Assembly (NCBI RefSeq): GCF_009649785.1
Contig: NZ_WJOK01000003.1
Span: 186,001 to 250,000 of the forward strand
DNA from: Agrobacterium tumefaciens
GTDB lineage: Bacteria; Pseudomonadota; Alphaproteobacteria; Rhizobiales; Rhizobiaceae
Direction of reading: 5' to 3'
DNA: 64,000 nt
Both the position numbers and the translations under genes were made by a program. The number at the start of each line of letters is the position of its first letter. Positions within the stretch are counted from its first letter, which is position 1. Of the stretch, positions 1-8,330 are shown piece after piece. A model generated the notes under the pieces. That model did not search any database, was not told the DNA's origin, and worked only from the letters and a program-made list of their open reading frames with translations.

Positions 1-436
1 GGCCGCGCGGATCGTTTGACCGCCCGGCCAGCCGGGCAACGAGGAAGCAGGCGCCAAAGCCGAAGCCGGCGCCGATAAGCGCGATGAGCCCCTGTATTTC
101 GGGAGAGAAATCGAACACCAGCGCACCGGCGACCACAAAAAGCGTCGCACCGGCATTCAGGCCCAGGGTGGAGGGCGAGGCGAGAGGATTGCGGGCAAGC
201 CCCTGCAGCACGCAGCCACTGACGGCCGTGGTGGCGCCGACATAGATCGCAATCAGTGAGCGCGGGATTTGCTGATAGAGGAGAACCGACTGTTCATAGG
301 TTTCGGCCTCGCCGTGCACGAGCGTCGTCGCGATTTCGGCAAGTGGCAGGTCGCCAGTCATCAGCACGAAGTTGGTGACGAGAACAACGGCCAGCAAGAT
401 CGCGGCGGCAAAGATCAGCATTATTTTAGATGTCAT
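1..436 (-). CDS. FecCD-family metal-chelate ABC permease, 3' end cut by window edge
   Basis: The visible 145 residues are the N-terminal part of a FecCD/BtuC-type inner-membrane permease for iron-siderophore, heme or similar chelates. A first hydrophobic segment (about residues 5-25) is followed by the family hallmark region IPRSLIAIYVGA, then GCVLQGLARNPLASPSTLG (the conserved QxxxRNPLA/P-LG motif), and two further membrane segments. The ATG at 436 overlaps the stop of the upstream ATPase as ATGA, so the two are translationally coupled and belong to one operon on the minus strand. The C-terminal half and any binding-protein gene lie outside the window, so the substrate cannot be named. Confidence 0.9.
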   Translation of the reverse strand, partial: MTSKIMLIFAAAILLAVVLVTNFVLMTGDLPLAEIATTLVHGEAETYEQSVLLYQQIPRSLIAIYVGATTAVSGCVLQGLARNPLASPSTLGLNAGATLFVVAGALVFDFSPEIQGLIALIGAGFGFGACFLVARLAGRSNDPRG

Positions 437-1248
437 GCCGGAATGGCCTGTTCCTGCCGCTCCAGCCGCGGCACGCAGATGAGCCGCCCCTGCCGGGAAA
501 ATATGTCGGCCTCGAGATCAAAGACGTCGGCCACATTGGCTGATGTGACGGTATTCGCAACAGGCCCGGAGGCGAGAACCCGTCCGGCTTTCAGCATGAT
601 GACGTCGTCGGCGAAGGTTGAGGCGAGGTTGAGATCATGCAGCACGACGATAACAGTTTTGCCGTGCCTGTCCGTCAGTTCGCGCACGAGGCTGAGGACG
701 GCATATTGATATTTCATGTCGAGATGGTTGACCGGCTCGTCCATCAGGATCACCTCCGTGTCCTGAGCGAGCACCATGGCGATGAAGGCGCGCTGGCGCT
801 GGCCGCCGGACAGCGTGTTGACCTGCGCCCTGGCCTTGTCTTCCAGCCCGACGGTCTTCAGCGCTTCGGCAAAAAGCGCCCGGTCGCGTTCGGAGGGACC
901 GCCGCCAAGCCCGTAACGTGCATAACCCGCAAGCTCGATCAATTCGCCAAGCGTCATATAGTCAGGGCAATGGCATTCCTGCGGCAGATAGGAGATGCGG
1001 CGGGCGAGTTCGCGGCGTCCGATCGCGCCGATCAGGCGGTCACCGAGGCTTATCCTGCCTGATGATAAAGGCACGAAGCCCATGATGGTCTTCAACAGCG
1101 TCGACTTGCCACAGCCGTTGGGTCCGACCAGCGCTGTGACGCGGCCGGTTTGAAAGCGGGCAGACAGGCCCTGCAATACGGCGATGTGTCCGTAACTCGC
1201 ATGAAGGTCCGTGGCATCAAGCACCGGATTACAACTCCTGTTATTCAT
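433..1248 (-). CDS. FecE/FhuC-type ABC transporter ATPase for metal chelates
   Basis: A 271-residue ATPase that should power the FecCD-type permease encoded just downstream. Walker A GPNGCGKST is at about 42-50, the signature LSGGQRQRA at about 146-154, Walker B VILMDEP at about 166-172, and the switch histidine is in VVLHDLNLA. The layout and length match the FecE/FhuC/BtuD group. The start is uncertain. ATG at 1248 lacks a good ribosome site just before it, whereas AGGAG lies inside the first codons and is well spaced from a GTG at 1224 that would begin VLDATDLHASYG. A longer in-frame reading to 1335 is unlikely because it adds a non-conserved leader. A perfect palindrome lies just upstream at 1256-1272. 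Confidence 0.9.
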   Translation of the reverse strand: MNNRSCNPVLDATDLHASYGHIAVLQGLSARFQTGRVTALVGPNGCGKSTLLKTIMGFVPLSSGRISLGDRLIGAIGRRELARRISYLPQECHCPDYMTLGELIELAGYARYGLGGGPSERDRALFAEALKTVGLEDKARAQVNTLSGGQRQRAFIAMVLAQDTEVILMDEPVNHLDMKYQYAVLSLVRELTDRHGKTVIVVLHDLNLASTFADDVIMLKAGRVLASGPVANTVTSANVADVFDLEADIFSRQGRLICVPRLERQEQAIPA

Positions 1249-1255
1249 AGGGCCA

Positions 1256-1272
1256 TGCGTCGACTCGACGCA
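1256..1272. promoter_or_regulatory. Perfect 8-bp-arm palindrome upstream of the chelate ATPase
   Basis: TGCGTCGA-C-TCGACGCA is an inverted repeat with no mismatch and a one-base centre. It sits 8 bases upstream of the ATPase start in the divergent gap shared with the flavin monooxygenase. That position suits an operator or a 5' untranslated hairpin. No regulator can be assigned from the sequence alone. Confidence 0.4.
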
Positions 1273-1448
1273 CGTCCTACCTAAGCTGTTGAATTCACAT
1301 ATCGAACTTGCGGAAATCGGGTTCTGTACCGGCAAGCGCGACAGGCTGGTCTTGAAGCGACACTAAACTATAGTAAAATTCTCCACAAATCGAAATTTGC
1401 CGATTCACATCGCGGATTTCGTGATGATTTTTTCATTCGAGGTGTTTC

Positions 1449-2750
1449 ATGTCAGTCGCGCTCAAGCTTCACGTCGGCATGTCGCTGGCGCCAACCTGGC
1501 TCAGCGGCGAGGCATGGCGGCGTCAAGACAGCGGTATAGACGGGGTTTTCTCCAGCGATTATTTCGTCGATCTTGCAAAGCGCGCCGAGGCTGCGCATGT
1601 GGATTTTGTCTTCCGGCCCGACACGCTGTTTCTGCGCACTGAGGGGCTGGAGACCGGCGGCGGATTTGCGAGCATGGACCCGAACATGCTTCTGGCCGCC
1701 ATCGCACGGGAGACCAGCCATGTCGGCCTGTTATCCACGGTTTCAACGACATTCCTGCCGCCTTATGTGATTGCCCGCCAACTGCAATCGCTGAACTGGC
1801 TGAGCAATGGCCGGGCGGGATGGAACATCGTCACGGCGCTGGACGGCCACGAAAATTTCGGCCTGAAAGAAATGCCATCGCCACAGGAGCGTTATGAACG
1901 CGCCGCCGAGTTCACGCAGGTAGTACAGCAGCTCTGGGCGAGCTTTCCCAACGAGGCGCTGAAGCTGGACAAAGAGAGCGGGCGTTTTGCAGATCCGTCG
2001 CTGGTCCAGCCAATCGCGCATGAAGGAAAGCACTTCAGCGTCAAAGGCCCGCTCAACCTGCCGGCCCATTCCAGCCGTATTCCACTGGTGCAGGCTGGAG
2101 CTTCCCCCGAAGGCCGCGATTTCGCAGCCTCCGTTGCGGATGCGGTCTTCGCCTCGACGCCGGATATGCAGGCGGCAATCGAGCTTCGGGCGGATTTACG
2201 GCAAAGAGCGGAGCGGCATGGGCGCTCACCGGATGTGGTGAAGCTGATGCCGGGTCTCAGTCTTTATCTGGCGGACACCAAGAAGGAGGCGCTGGAGCTA
2301 TTTGCGGAGACCCACGCAAGGGCCAACCATGGCCGCATATTTGCATCCATTCAAAATCTGACGGGTCTTGACCTTTCCGACTGGTCGCTCACGCGGATCG
2401 TCACCCCTTCTGACTTGCCGCCGCCGCCCGAGACACCGAGAAGCCGCACCCATGCCAATCTGCTCCGCCGGTTGATCGAACGGGAAACGCTGAGCGTTGC
2501 CGAATTGTTGCGGCGACCGGAAGTGATGGGGTCGGGCCATTGGCAGATCATCGGCACGGTTGAGGATGCTTTTGAAAGCATCCGCGAATGGGTGGCGGCC
2601 GGCGCGATAGACGGCTTTGTCGCGGTGCCCGGCGGTTCGGTCGCGTCGATGCGGCTGGTGCTGGAGCGGCTGCTTCCGAGGCTCGGCGATGCCGGGCTGT
2701 TCCGCACCGCCTATTCCGGCAGCACCTTCGCCGACCACCTGGCCGGATAG
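1449..2750 (+). CDS. NtaA/SnaA/DszA-type FMN-dependent monooxygenase
   Basis: A 433-residue flavin-dependent oxidoreductase of the bacterial luciferase-like superfamily, in the NtaA/SnaA/DszA/EmoA subgroup. Members use FMNH2 and oxygen, supplied by a separate reductase, to open chelators, sulfur compounds or natural products. Diagnostic stretches are FRPDTLFLRTEG, the barrel segment WLSNGRAGWNIVTA, ENFG with a following PQERYERAAEF, and RIPLVQAGASPEGRDFAAS. The length is typical. The start follows GAGGTG with suitable spacing. It is transcribed away from the chelate ABC genes and runs tail-to-tail into the IclR gene two bases later. Next to siderophore-type uptake genes it may oxidise an imported metal ligand; the exact substrate is unknown. 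No flavin reductase is seen nearby. Confidence 0.88.
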   Translation: MSVALKLHVGMSLAPTWLSGEAWRRQDSGIDGVFSSDYFVDLAKRAEAAHVDFVFRPDTLFLRTEGLETGGGFASMDPNMLLAAIARETSHVGLLSTVSTTFLPPYVIARQLQSLNWLSNGRAGWNIVTALDGHENFGLKEMPSPQERYERAAEFTQVVQQLWASFPNEALKLDKESGRFADPSLVQPIAHEGKHFSVKGPLNLPAHSSRIPLVQAGASPEGRDFAASVADAVFASTPDMQAAIELRADLRQRAERHGRSPDVVKLMPGLSLYLADTKKEALELFAETHARANHGRIFASIQNLTGLDLSDWSLTRIVTPSDLPPPPETPRSRTHANLLRRLIERETLSVAELLRRPEVMGSGHWQIIGTVEDAFESIREWVAAGAIDGFVAVPGGSVASMRLVLERLLPRLGDAGLFRTAYSGSTFADHLAG

Positions 2751-2752
2751 GT

Positions 2753-3529
2753 TTACGAGCCGCCGGATTCTGCCGTCGCCTTTCCGGCCGCTTCAAGAAG
2801 CTGCGGAAAGTGCCGCTCGGTCTCGGCGGTCGCGAGGAAAGAAACGGTGGTGACGACGCAACAGATTTCGCCCTGTGCGTCGAAAACCGGGGCGGCCTTG
2901 CCGGTCAGGGCGGAGAACAGGTGTTCGTTGAGTTCCGCCCCGCCTGTCTCACGAATGGCGTGCAGGACTTTAGCGTCTGGGCGGGACCCGCGAAAGGCGG
3001 GCGGCTGCAGCTTGCGCACCGGCGCTGTCCTATCCGGTGGCAGATAAGCCTGAAAAAGCAGCCCGCAGGCGCTGTTATCCAGCGGTAGAACATCCCCCAG
3101 CGCCACGGTGCTGATGGAGAAGCTGGCACTCCTGTGCCACTGCACCACGGTCGGGCCGCGATCGGTCCAGATCGCCACGCCGCAACTGGCGCCGATCTGC
3201 GAGGCCAGTGCTTTCATCTGTCGACCGGCGGTTTCGACCGGATTGATTCGTCTGAGCGCGCTGACGCCTATCGAGAGCGCGGTTGGGCCGAGGTCGTAGC
3301 TGCCGGTTGCAGGGTCCTGTGCCACCAGTCCTTCCCGCACGAGGCTTTGCAGGTAACGATGAGCTGTGGAACGGCCTGTGCCGGCGCGTTTGGCGAGTTC
3401 GCCCAGTGCAAGCGCCCCGTCCGATTTTGCCAGAAGGTCGAGAAAACGGGCAGCAATAGAGACCGACTGAATGAGGGCAGAGCGCTTCTCTCCGTCGTTT
3501 TCAGGCAGATTGTCCGGCTCGTCATCCAT
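2753..3529 (-). CDS. IclR-family transcriptional regulator
   Basis: A 258-residue IclR protein: N-terminal winged helix (about residues 18-80, with ELAKRAGTGRSTAHRYLQSL as the helix-turn-helix) and a C-terminal ligand-binding domain (from about 85) with the typical ASQIGASCGVAIW and LPLDNSACG stretches. ATG at 3529 is chosen. A TTG at 3538 lies four bases after GGGGAG and is a real alternative. The gene diverges from the TonB receptor at 3801 and converges with the monooxygenase, so it probably controls one or both. Palindromes at 3585-3602 and 3693-3756 in the divergent gap are candidate binding sites. Confidence 0.9.
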   Translation of the reverse strand: MDDEPDNLPENDGEKRSALIQSVSIAARFLDLLAKSDGALALGELAKRAGTGRSTAHRYLQSLVREGLVAQDPATGSYDLGPTALSIGVSALRRINPVETAGRQMKALASQIGASCGVAIWTDRGPTVVQWHRSASFSISTVALGDVLPLDNSACGLLFQAYLPPDRTAPVRKLQPPAFRGSRPDAKVLHAIRETGGAELNEHLFSALTGKAAPVFDAQGEICCVVTTVSFLATAETERHFPQLLEAAGKATAESGGS

Positions 3530-3584
3530 GGCGTCCAAGTCGCTCCCCGATTTATGTCGTGAACATGCCTAGCGCATCCGACCG

Positions 3585-3602
3585 GAAATCGGAATCGATT
3601 TC
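3585..3602. promoter_or_regulatory. Inverted repeat near the IclR gene start, possible autoregulatory site
   Basis: GAAATC-N6-GATTTC is a perfect 6-bp inverted repeat, extending to 7 of 8 bases on each side. It lies 56 bases upstream of the IclR start, where a repressor would block the IclR promoter. Arm length and spacing resemble the second set of repeats further along the same gap, but the half-site sequence differs. Confidence 0.35.
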
Positions 3603-3692
3603 TGAGTTATTTCAACGCCTTCCCCTTGAGGCGGGGAGTTACATGACAACGGCCAGTCGATAAACTTTGTTGTAAATATGGCACATCCCGTT

Positions 3693-3756
3693 ACGGAACC
3701 CTATCCGTCCACAATACGGAACGCATTCTCTATTGCGAAACGGATAACGCTTCCGT
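3693..3756. promoter_or_regulatory. Three ACGGA half-sites in the IclR/TonB-receptor gap, candidate operator
   Basis: ACGGA-N6-TCCGT at 3693-3708 and ACGGA-N7-TCCGT at 3740-3756 are inverted repeats of the same half-site. A lone ACGGA lies at 3716-3720 between them. They occupy the region 45-108 bases before the TonB-receptor start, where promoter elements are expected. Repeated palindromes of this size suit a dimeric IclR protein. The rest of the gap (3530-3800) shows no RNA gene or ORF I can support. Confidence 0.5.
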
Positions 3757-3800
3757 TACTTGAATATGACTTTGATACTCATGTTTATTAGGGGTGTGTT

Positions 3801-5903
3801 ATGGGGTTTCGTTCTAGCGGCCGTTTGATGGGCGGGGTCAGCGTTTTGACGCTGGCCGCCCTGTTTGTGACGCCGATTTTCGCCCAGGAGCAACAGGTCG
3901 AGGCCTCGGGAACGACCGTTCTCAAGCCGATTGTGGTGACCGGCGAAAAAGTCGCGCGCGACATGAAGAACACGGCGTCTTCCGTCTCGGTCAAATCCAG
4001 CGATGAACTGAAAAAGGAAAAGACCGGCGATCCAACCGTCTCAGACGCGATCAAGGACATTCCAAACGTTGTTTATACCGACAATGTCAGCGCCCCGATC
4101 ATTCGCGGTCTCGACACGCAGGGACCGAACACCGGAGCAACGGCGTTCTTCGCCGGCACCGTGCCGCGCGCCACGATCAATGTCGATGGTCACTATCTCG
4201 GTTATAACGAGTTCATCTATGGCGCGACGTCCATCTGGGATGTCGAAAGCATCGAGGTCTTCCGTGGGCCGCAGACCACATCGCAGGGCGCTAACGCCAT
4301 TGCCGGCGCCATTCTCGTCAATACCAAGGACCCGACGTTTACGCCGGAAGCAAGCTATCAGGCCGAAATCGGGAATTATCACCAGAAGCGGGCGTCCTTT
4401 GCGGTCTCAGGCCCGTTGATCGAAGACGAGCTGGCGGCGCGTCTGGCAATCGATTATTCGGGTCGCGATACCTTTATCGATTACATCAATTCCGGTTTTG
4501 CCCACGCAGGCACCAACCAGGATTTCAAGGAATTCAACGCGCGTTTCAAGCTTCTGTGGGAACCGCCGGAAATTCCGGGCCTGACGACCAAGCTGACTTA
4601 TTCCTATAACGCCGCCAACCGGCCGAGTCAGGAAGCGGCGTCGCGTCCTTTCGAGGATCTCAACCACGTCACCACCACCATGCCGAGCTGGAGCCAGAAT
4701 ACCCACACCGGTATTCTCGACATCAATTACGACTTTGAAAACGGCGTAAAACTCTTCAACCAGACGCAATTTTCCGCCTCAGACGCGCGCCGCAGGGTGG
4801 GTGTGGTCAATAATGGCGACGCCAATATCGATCAGAAGAATGTGTCCCACGAGACCCGTGTGACCTTCGGTGACCAGGAAGACGTTCTGAGTGGCGTCGC
4901 GGGCATCTATTACGCCCATACGCAGGCCGATGAAATTCTCTATCTTCTGAACCCGGCAAACAGAAGAACCCTTTCGACATTTGACGATACCAAGGACAAT
5001 CTCGGCATTTTCAGCGAGTTGAGCTACCGTCTGACCGACCAGTGGACGCTTACCGGCGGCCTGCGTTACCAGACCGATCGTATTCAGCGCGCGGGCCGCT
5101 CCGTCTATTCCAACGTCGCGGTTGATTTTGACGAGACCTTTTCCGAATTGCTTCCCAAGGCCTCGCTTGCCTATGCGATCAACGATGACTGGACCGTTGG
5201 CGGCATGATCAGCCGTGGTTACAATCCCGGCGGCATATCGCTGAACATCTCGTCGGGCCAATGGTTGCCCTTCGAGAAGGAAACCATCTGGAACTACGAA
5301 CTCTACACCCGCGCGAAGTTGCTGGATGACAGGCTGACGCTCAACAGCAACCTGTTCTACATGGATTACAAGAACGCCCAGTACAATATTCCGGTCGTTA
5401 TCTCGTCAGGCATTACTCAATCCTACACCATCAATGCGCAGAAAGCGCATGCCTATGGTCTGGAAGTCGGCGCCGACTATCAGGTTCTCGACAATGTGAC
5501 GCTGAAGGCAAGTGCCGGCGTGCTGAAGACCGAAATCGACCAGATTTCCAGCAATGCCAGCTATGCAGGCAATGAATTCGCGAAATCGCCTGGTTACATG
5601 TTCAGCATCGGGGCAAGCTGGGATGTGACCGACAAGTTCACCGTCTCGGGTCAGGTGCGTCATATCGATGGTTATTATTCCGATACGGCCAACACGGCTG
5701 CCTATGCGATCGACCCCTACACCATCGCCGATGTGCGTGCGAGCTACAAGTTCCAGGAGGAGATGGAGGTCTACGCTTACGTGAAGAACGTCTTCGACGA
5801 GCGTGCGCCGACCTATATGCAGCAGAACCGCGGCATTGGCGGCATCGAGGCCAGCATGACCGAACCGCGCATGTTCGGCATTGGTGTCAGAGGCACGTTC
5901 TAA
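3801..5903 (+). CDS. TonB-dependent outer-membrane receptor, siderophore/metal-chelate type
   Basis: A 700-residue receptor. A signal peptide of about 29 residues ends in TPIFA-QE, a TonB-box-like stretch VLKPIVVTGE follows near residues 40-49, then a plug domain (about 55-165; VSDAIKDIPNV, PIIRGLDTQGP, VESIEVFRGPQTTSQGANA, AIAGAILVNTK), then a long beta-barrel ending in the C-terminal aromatic residue (GIGVRGTF). These features match FecA/FhuA-like receptors. It would bring a chelate across the outer membrane for the FecCD-type ABC system at 1-1248, although that system is transcribed separately. Start ATG at 3801 follows AGGGG. A strong terminator lies just after the stop. Confidence 0.93.
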   Translation: MGFRSSGRLMGGVSVLTLAALFVTPIFAQEQQVEASGTTVLKPIVVTGEKVARDMKNTASSVSVKSSDELKKEKTGDPTVSDAIKDIPNVVYTDNVSAPIIRGLDTQGPNTGATAFFAGTVPRATINVDGHYLGYNEFIYGATSIWDVESIEVFRGPQTTSQGANAIAGAILVNTKDPTFTPEASYQAEIGNYHQKRASFAVSGPLIEDELAARLAIDYSGRDTFIDYINSGFAHAGTNQDFKEFNARFKLLWEPPEIPGLTTKLTYSYNAANRPSQEAASRPFEDLNHVTTTMPSWSQNTHTGILDINYDFENGVKLFNQTQFSASDARRRVGVVNNGDANIDQKNVSHETRVTFGDQEDVLSGVAGIYYAHTQADEILYLLNPANRRTLSTFDDTKDNLGIFSELSYRLTDQWTLTGGLRYQTDRIQRAGRSVYSNVAVDFDETFSELLPKASLAYAINDDWTVGGMISRGYNPGGISLNISSGQWLPFEKETIWNYELYTRAKLLDDRLTLNSNLFYMDYKNAQYNIPVVISSGITQSYTINAQKAHAYGLEVGADYQVLDNVTLKASAGVLKTEIDQISSNASYAGNEFAKSPGYMFSIGASWDVTDKFTVSGQVRHIDGYYSDTANTAAYAIDPYTIADVRASYKFQEEMEVYAYVKNVFDERAPTYMQQNRGIGGIEASMTEPRMFGIGVRGTF

Positions 5904-5926
5904 GCGATTGCCTGAACCGGAAAAGT

Positions 5927-5964
5927 AAAAAGGCCTTCGAAGTGATTTTCGAAGGCCTTTTTTT
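5927..5964. terminator. Bidirectional rho-independent terminator
   Basis: A 15-bp perfect stem (5927-5941 with 5948-5962), a six-base loop and a run of seven T on the plus strand; the mirror A-run gives a T-run on the minus strand. It separates the convergent TonB-receptor and acyl-CoA dehydrogenase genes and can serve both. Confidence 0.93.
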
Positions 5965-5991
5965 CATGAAGGAAATGATGCGGAGAAGGTC

Positions 5992-7179
5992 TCAGAAAAA
6001 CGCCTGAATGCCCGTCTGCGCCCGGCCGAGGATCAGCGCGTGAACGTCGTGCGTGCCCTCGTAGGTGTTGACCGTTTCGAGGTTCTGGGCGTGGCGCATC
6101 ACGTGGTACTCGATCTGGATGCCGTTGCCGCCGTGCATGTCGCGGGCCTGGCGGGCGATATCCAGCGCCTTGCCGCAATTGTTGCGCTTGATGATGGAGA
6201 TCATTTCCGGCGCCATTTTGTGCTCGTCCATCAGGCGGCCGACGCGCAGCGATGCCTGGAGGCCGAGAGCGATCTCGGTCTGCATGTCGGCGAGCTTTTT
6301 CTGGTAAAGCTGCATGCCGGCCAGCGGCTTGCCGAACTGCTTGCGGTCGAGACCATATTGCAGGGCGCGGAACCAGCAATCTTCCGCAGCGCCCATCACT
6401 CCCCAGGAAATGCCGTAGCGGGCGCGGTTGAGGCAGCCGAACGGGCCTTTCAGGCCGGAAACATTCGGAAGCAGCGCATCTTCGCCCACTTCCACGCCAT
6501 CCATGACGATCTCGCCTGTTATGGAGGCGCGCAGCGAAAGCTTGCCGCCGATCTTCGGTGCAGACAGACCCTTCATGCCTTTTTCCAGCACGAAGCCGCG
6601 AATCTGGTTGTCGTGGGCTTCGGATTTCGCCCAGACGACGAAGACATCGGCGATGGGCGCATTGGAAATCCACATTTTCGAACCACGCAGGCGATATCCG
6701 CCGGCGATCTTTTCGGCGCGGGTCTTCATTCCGCCCGGATCGGAGCCGGCATCCGGTTCGGTCAGGCCGAAACAGCCGATCAGCTCGCCGGAGACGAGGC
6801 CGGGCAGGTATTTCTTCTTCTGTTCGTCCGAGCCATAAGCGAAGATCGGATGGATGACGAGTGAGGACTGCACGCTCATCATCGAGCGATAACCGCTGTC
6901 GATCCGCTCCACCTCGCGGGCCACGAGACCATAGGCCACGTAGCTGGCATTTGCGGCGCCATATTCTTCCGGCAGGGTGACGCCCAGAAGGCCGGTGCGG
7001 CCCATCAGGCGGAACAGTTCCGGTTCGGTGGTCTCAGAAAGATAGGCCTCGGACACACGCGGCATAAGTTCCGATTTGCCGAAGGCTGCGGCGGCGTCGC
7101 GGATCATCCGCTCGTCGTCGGTCAGTTGGTCTTCCAGCAGAAAAGGGTCCTGCCAATTGAATGCTGCGCGTTCGCTCAC
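5992..7179 (-). CDS. gcdH: Glutaryl-CoA dehydrogenase
   Basis: A 395-residue acyl-CoA dehydrogenase closest in motif content to glutaryl-CoA dehydrogenase, which oxidises and decarboxylates glutaryl-CoA to crotonyl-CoA in lysine, tryptophan and glutarate breakdown. Typical stretches are [56 protein letters not shown] and [21 protein letters not shown]. The presumed catalytic glutamate is near residue 374 in [18 protein letters not shown]. The start is GTG at 7179, six bases after GGAGG on the minus strand. It diverges from a LysR regulator across a 96-base gap, the usual arrangement when the regulator controls the dehydrogenase. Confidence 0.93.
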   Translation of the reverse strand: MSERAAFNWQDPFLLEDQLTDDERMIRDAAAAFGKSELMPRVSEAYLSETTEPELFRLMGRTGLLGVTLPEEYGAANASYVAYGLVAREVERIDSGYRSMMSVQSSLVIHPIFAYGSDEQKKKYLPGLVSGELIGCFGLTEPDAGSDPGGMKTRAEKIAGGYRLRGSKMWISNAPIADVFVVWAKSEAHDNQIRGFVLEKGMKGLSAPKIGGKLSLRASITGEIVMDGVEVGEDALLPNVSGLKGPFGCLNRARYGISWGVMGAAEDCWFRALQYGLDRKQFGKPLAGMQLYQKKLADMQTEIALGLQASLRVGRLMDEHKMAPEMISIIKRNNCGKALDIARQARDMHGGNGIQIEYHVMRHAQNLETVNTYEGTHDVHALILGRAQTGIQAFF

Positions 7180-7225
7180 GTTATGCCTCCGGATTTGCTG
7201 GCCGGATTATTCGTGTTAGCCCCTG

Positions 7226-7271
7226 ATGGCACAAGCCATGTTTACTCATTTTTGCATTACATATAGTAATG
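7226..7271. promoter_or_regulatory. Two palindromes between gcdH and lysR, candidate LysR sites
   Basis: ATGGC-N4-GCCAT (7226-7239) and CATTAC-N5-GTAATG (7255-7271) are perfect inverted repeats in the 96-base divergent gap. The second ends 4 bases before the LysR start, as expected for an autoregulated LysR promoter that also activates the divergent gene. Confidence 0.45.
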
Positions 7272-7275
7272 GCTC

Positions 7276-8202
7276 ATGACGTCTCTCAGCCGCAAACTCC
7301 TGCCCTCCACCAGTGCGCTTGCCGCCTTTGATTCCGTTGCCCGGCTTGGCAGCTTTTCAGCCGCTGCGGATGAACTTGCCTTGACGCAAGGGGCGATCAG
7401 CCGTCAGGTTATGTCACTGGAAGAACAGCTTGGCGTGCGCCTGTTCGAGCGCGGCGCGCGTGGTGTGTCACTGACGACCGAGGGTGGTGCTTACGCGAAA
7501 TCGATTGCCGCAGCCCTTGGCGAGATACGTGCCGCCTCGTTGCAGATCATGACCAAAACGCATGGCAACACGCTCAATCTAGCGATGCTGCCGACATTCG
7601 GCACCCGCTGGCTTCTGCCGCGCATTCCTGATTTCGTCTCCAGTCATCCGGAAATCACCATCAATTTCGCCACCCGCATCGGCCAGTTCGACTTCGAGCG
7701 TGAGCAACTGGATATGGCGATCCACATCGGGCAGGCGGATTGGCCGGGGGCGGAAAGCACCTTTCTGATGCATGAGATGGTTGCGCCGGTATGCAGCCCC
7801 GAATTCCTGAAGGCGCATCCGGTCGAAAAGGGTGAGGACATTGCCGGCCTGCCTCTGCTGCACATGGCCTCGCGGCCGGGTGCCTGGAGCCACTGGTTCG
7901 AGAGCCTCGGCCATTCGCTTGCCTTGCCGCAGGGCATGCGGTTCGAGCAGTTTTCCAGCGTGGCACAGGCCTGTATCGCCGGACTTGGCGTGGCTTTGAT
8001 GCCGCTTTTCCTGATCGATAACGAACTGAAATCGCGGCAACTGGTGAAAGCCTACGATCATCAGGCCAAAAGCCCGAGTTCCTATTATGCGGTCGCGCCG
8101 CTATCCCGAGCCAACCACGTTCCAGTCGTGCTGTTTCGCGACTGGCTGGTACGGCAGGTCGAGGCCTATCGTGCGGCTGGCAATCTGCCACTGGAAAAAT
8201 AA
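7276..8202 (+). CDS. LysR-family regulator (GcvA-like), probably of gcdH
   Basis: A 308-residue LysR protein: N-terminal winged helix (residues about 12-70; LGSFSAAADELALTQGAISRQ, then LEEQLGVRLFERG) and a periplasmic-binding-like effector domain from about 95. The LPSTSALAAFDSVARLGSF opening is typical of the GcvA/TrpI-like branch. Divergent placement from gcdH suggests it senses glutarate or a related acid, as gcdH-linked LysR regulators in pseudomonads do; this is inference from position. ATG 7276 follows the palindrome at 7255-7271 closely. Confidence 0.9.
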   Translation: MTSLSRKLLPSTSALAAFDSVARLGSFSAAADELALTQGAISRQVMSLEEQLGVRLFERGARGVSLTTEGGAYAKSIAAALGEIRAASLQIMTKTHGNTLNLAMLPTFGTRWLLPRIPDFVSSHPEITINFATRIGQFDFEREQLDMAIHIGQADWPGAESTFLMHEMVAPVCSPEFLKAHPVEKGEDIAGLPLLHMASRPGAWSHWFESLGHSLALPQGMRFEQFSSVAQACIAGLGVALMPLFLIDNELKSRQLVKAYDHQAKSPSSYYAVAPLSRANHVPVVLFRDWLVRQVEAYRAAGNLPLEK

Positions 8203-8296
8203 GCGCACTTTTTTCGGGCACTTAGGTTTCGTGCCTCGATTTTTGCCCGGTTTTGTCTCTGGCCGGACTCGACACGACGGTTTTGGTCGATTATCG

Positions 8297-8314
8297 TGAT
8301 TAAACGTTTAATCA
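8297..8314. promoter_or_regulatory. LacI-type operator, 18-bp perfect palindrome
   Basis: TGATTAAACGTTTAATCA is a perfect palindrome centred on CG, the hallmark of LacI/GalR-family operators. It lies 17 bases upstream of the LacI-family gene that opens the purine operon, so the operon is very likely autoregulated from this site. Confidence 0.85.
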
Positions 8315-8330
8315 GCCCTTTCGGACCATC

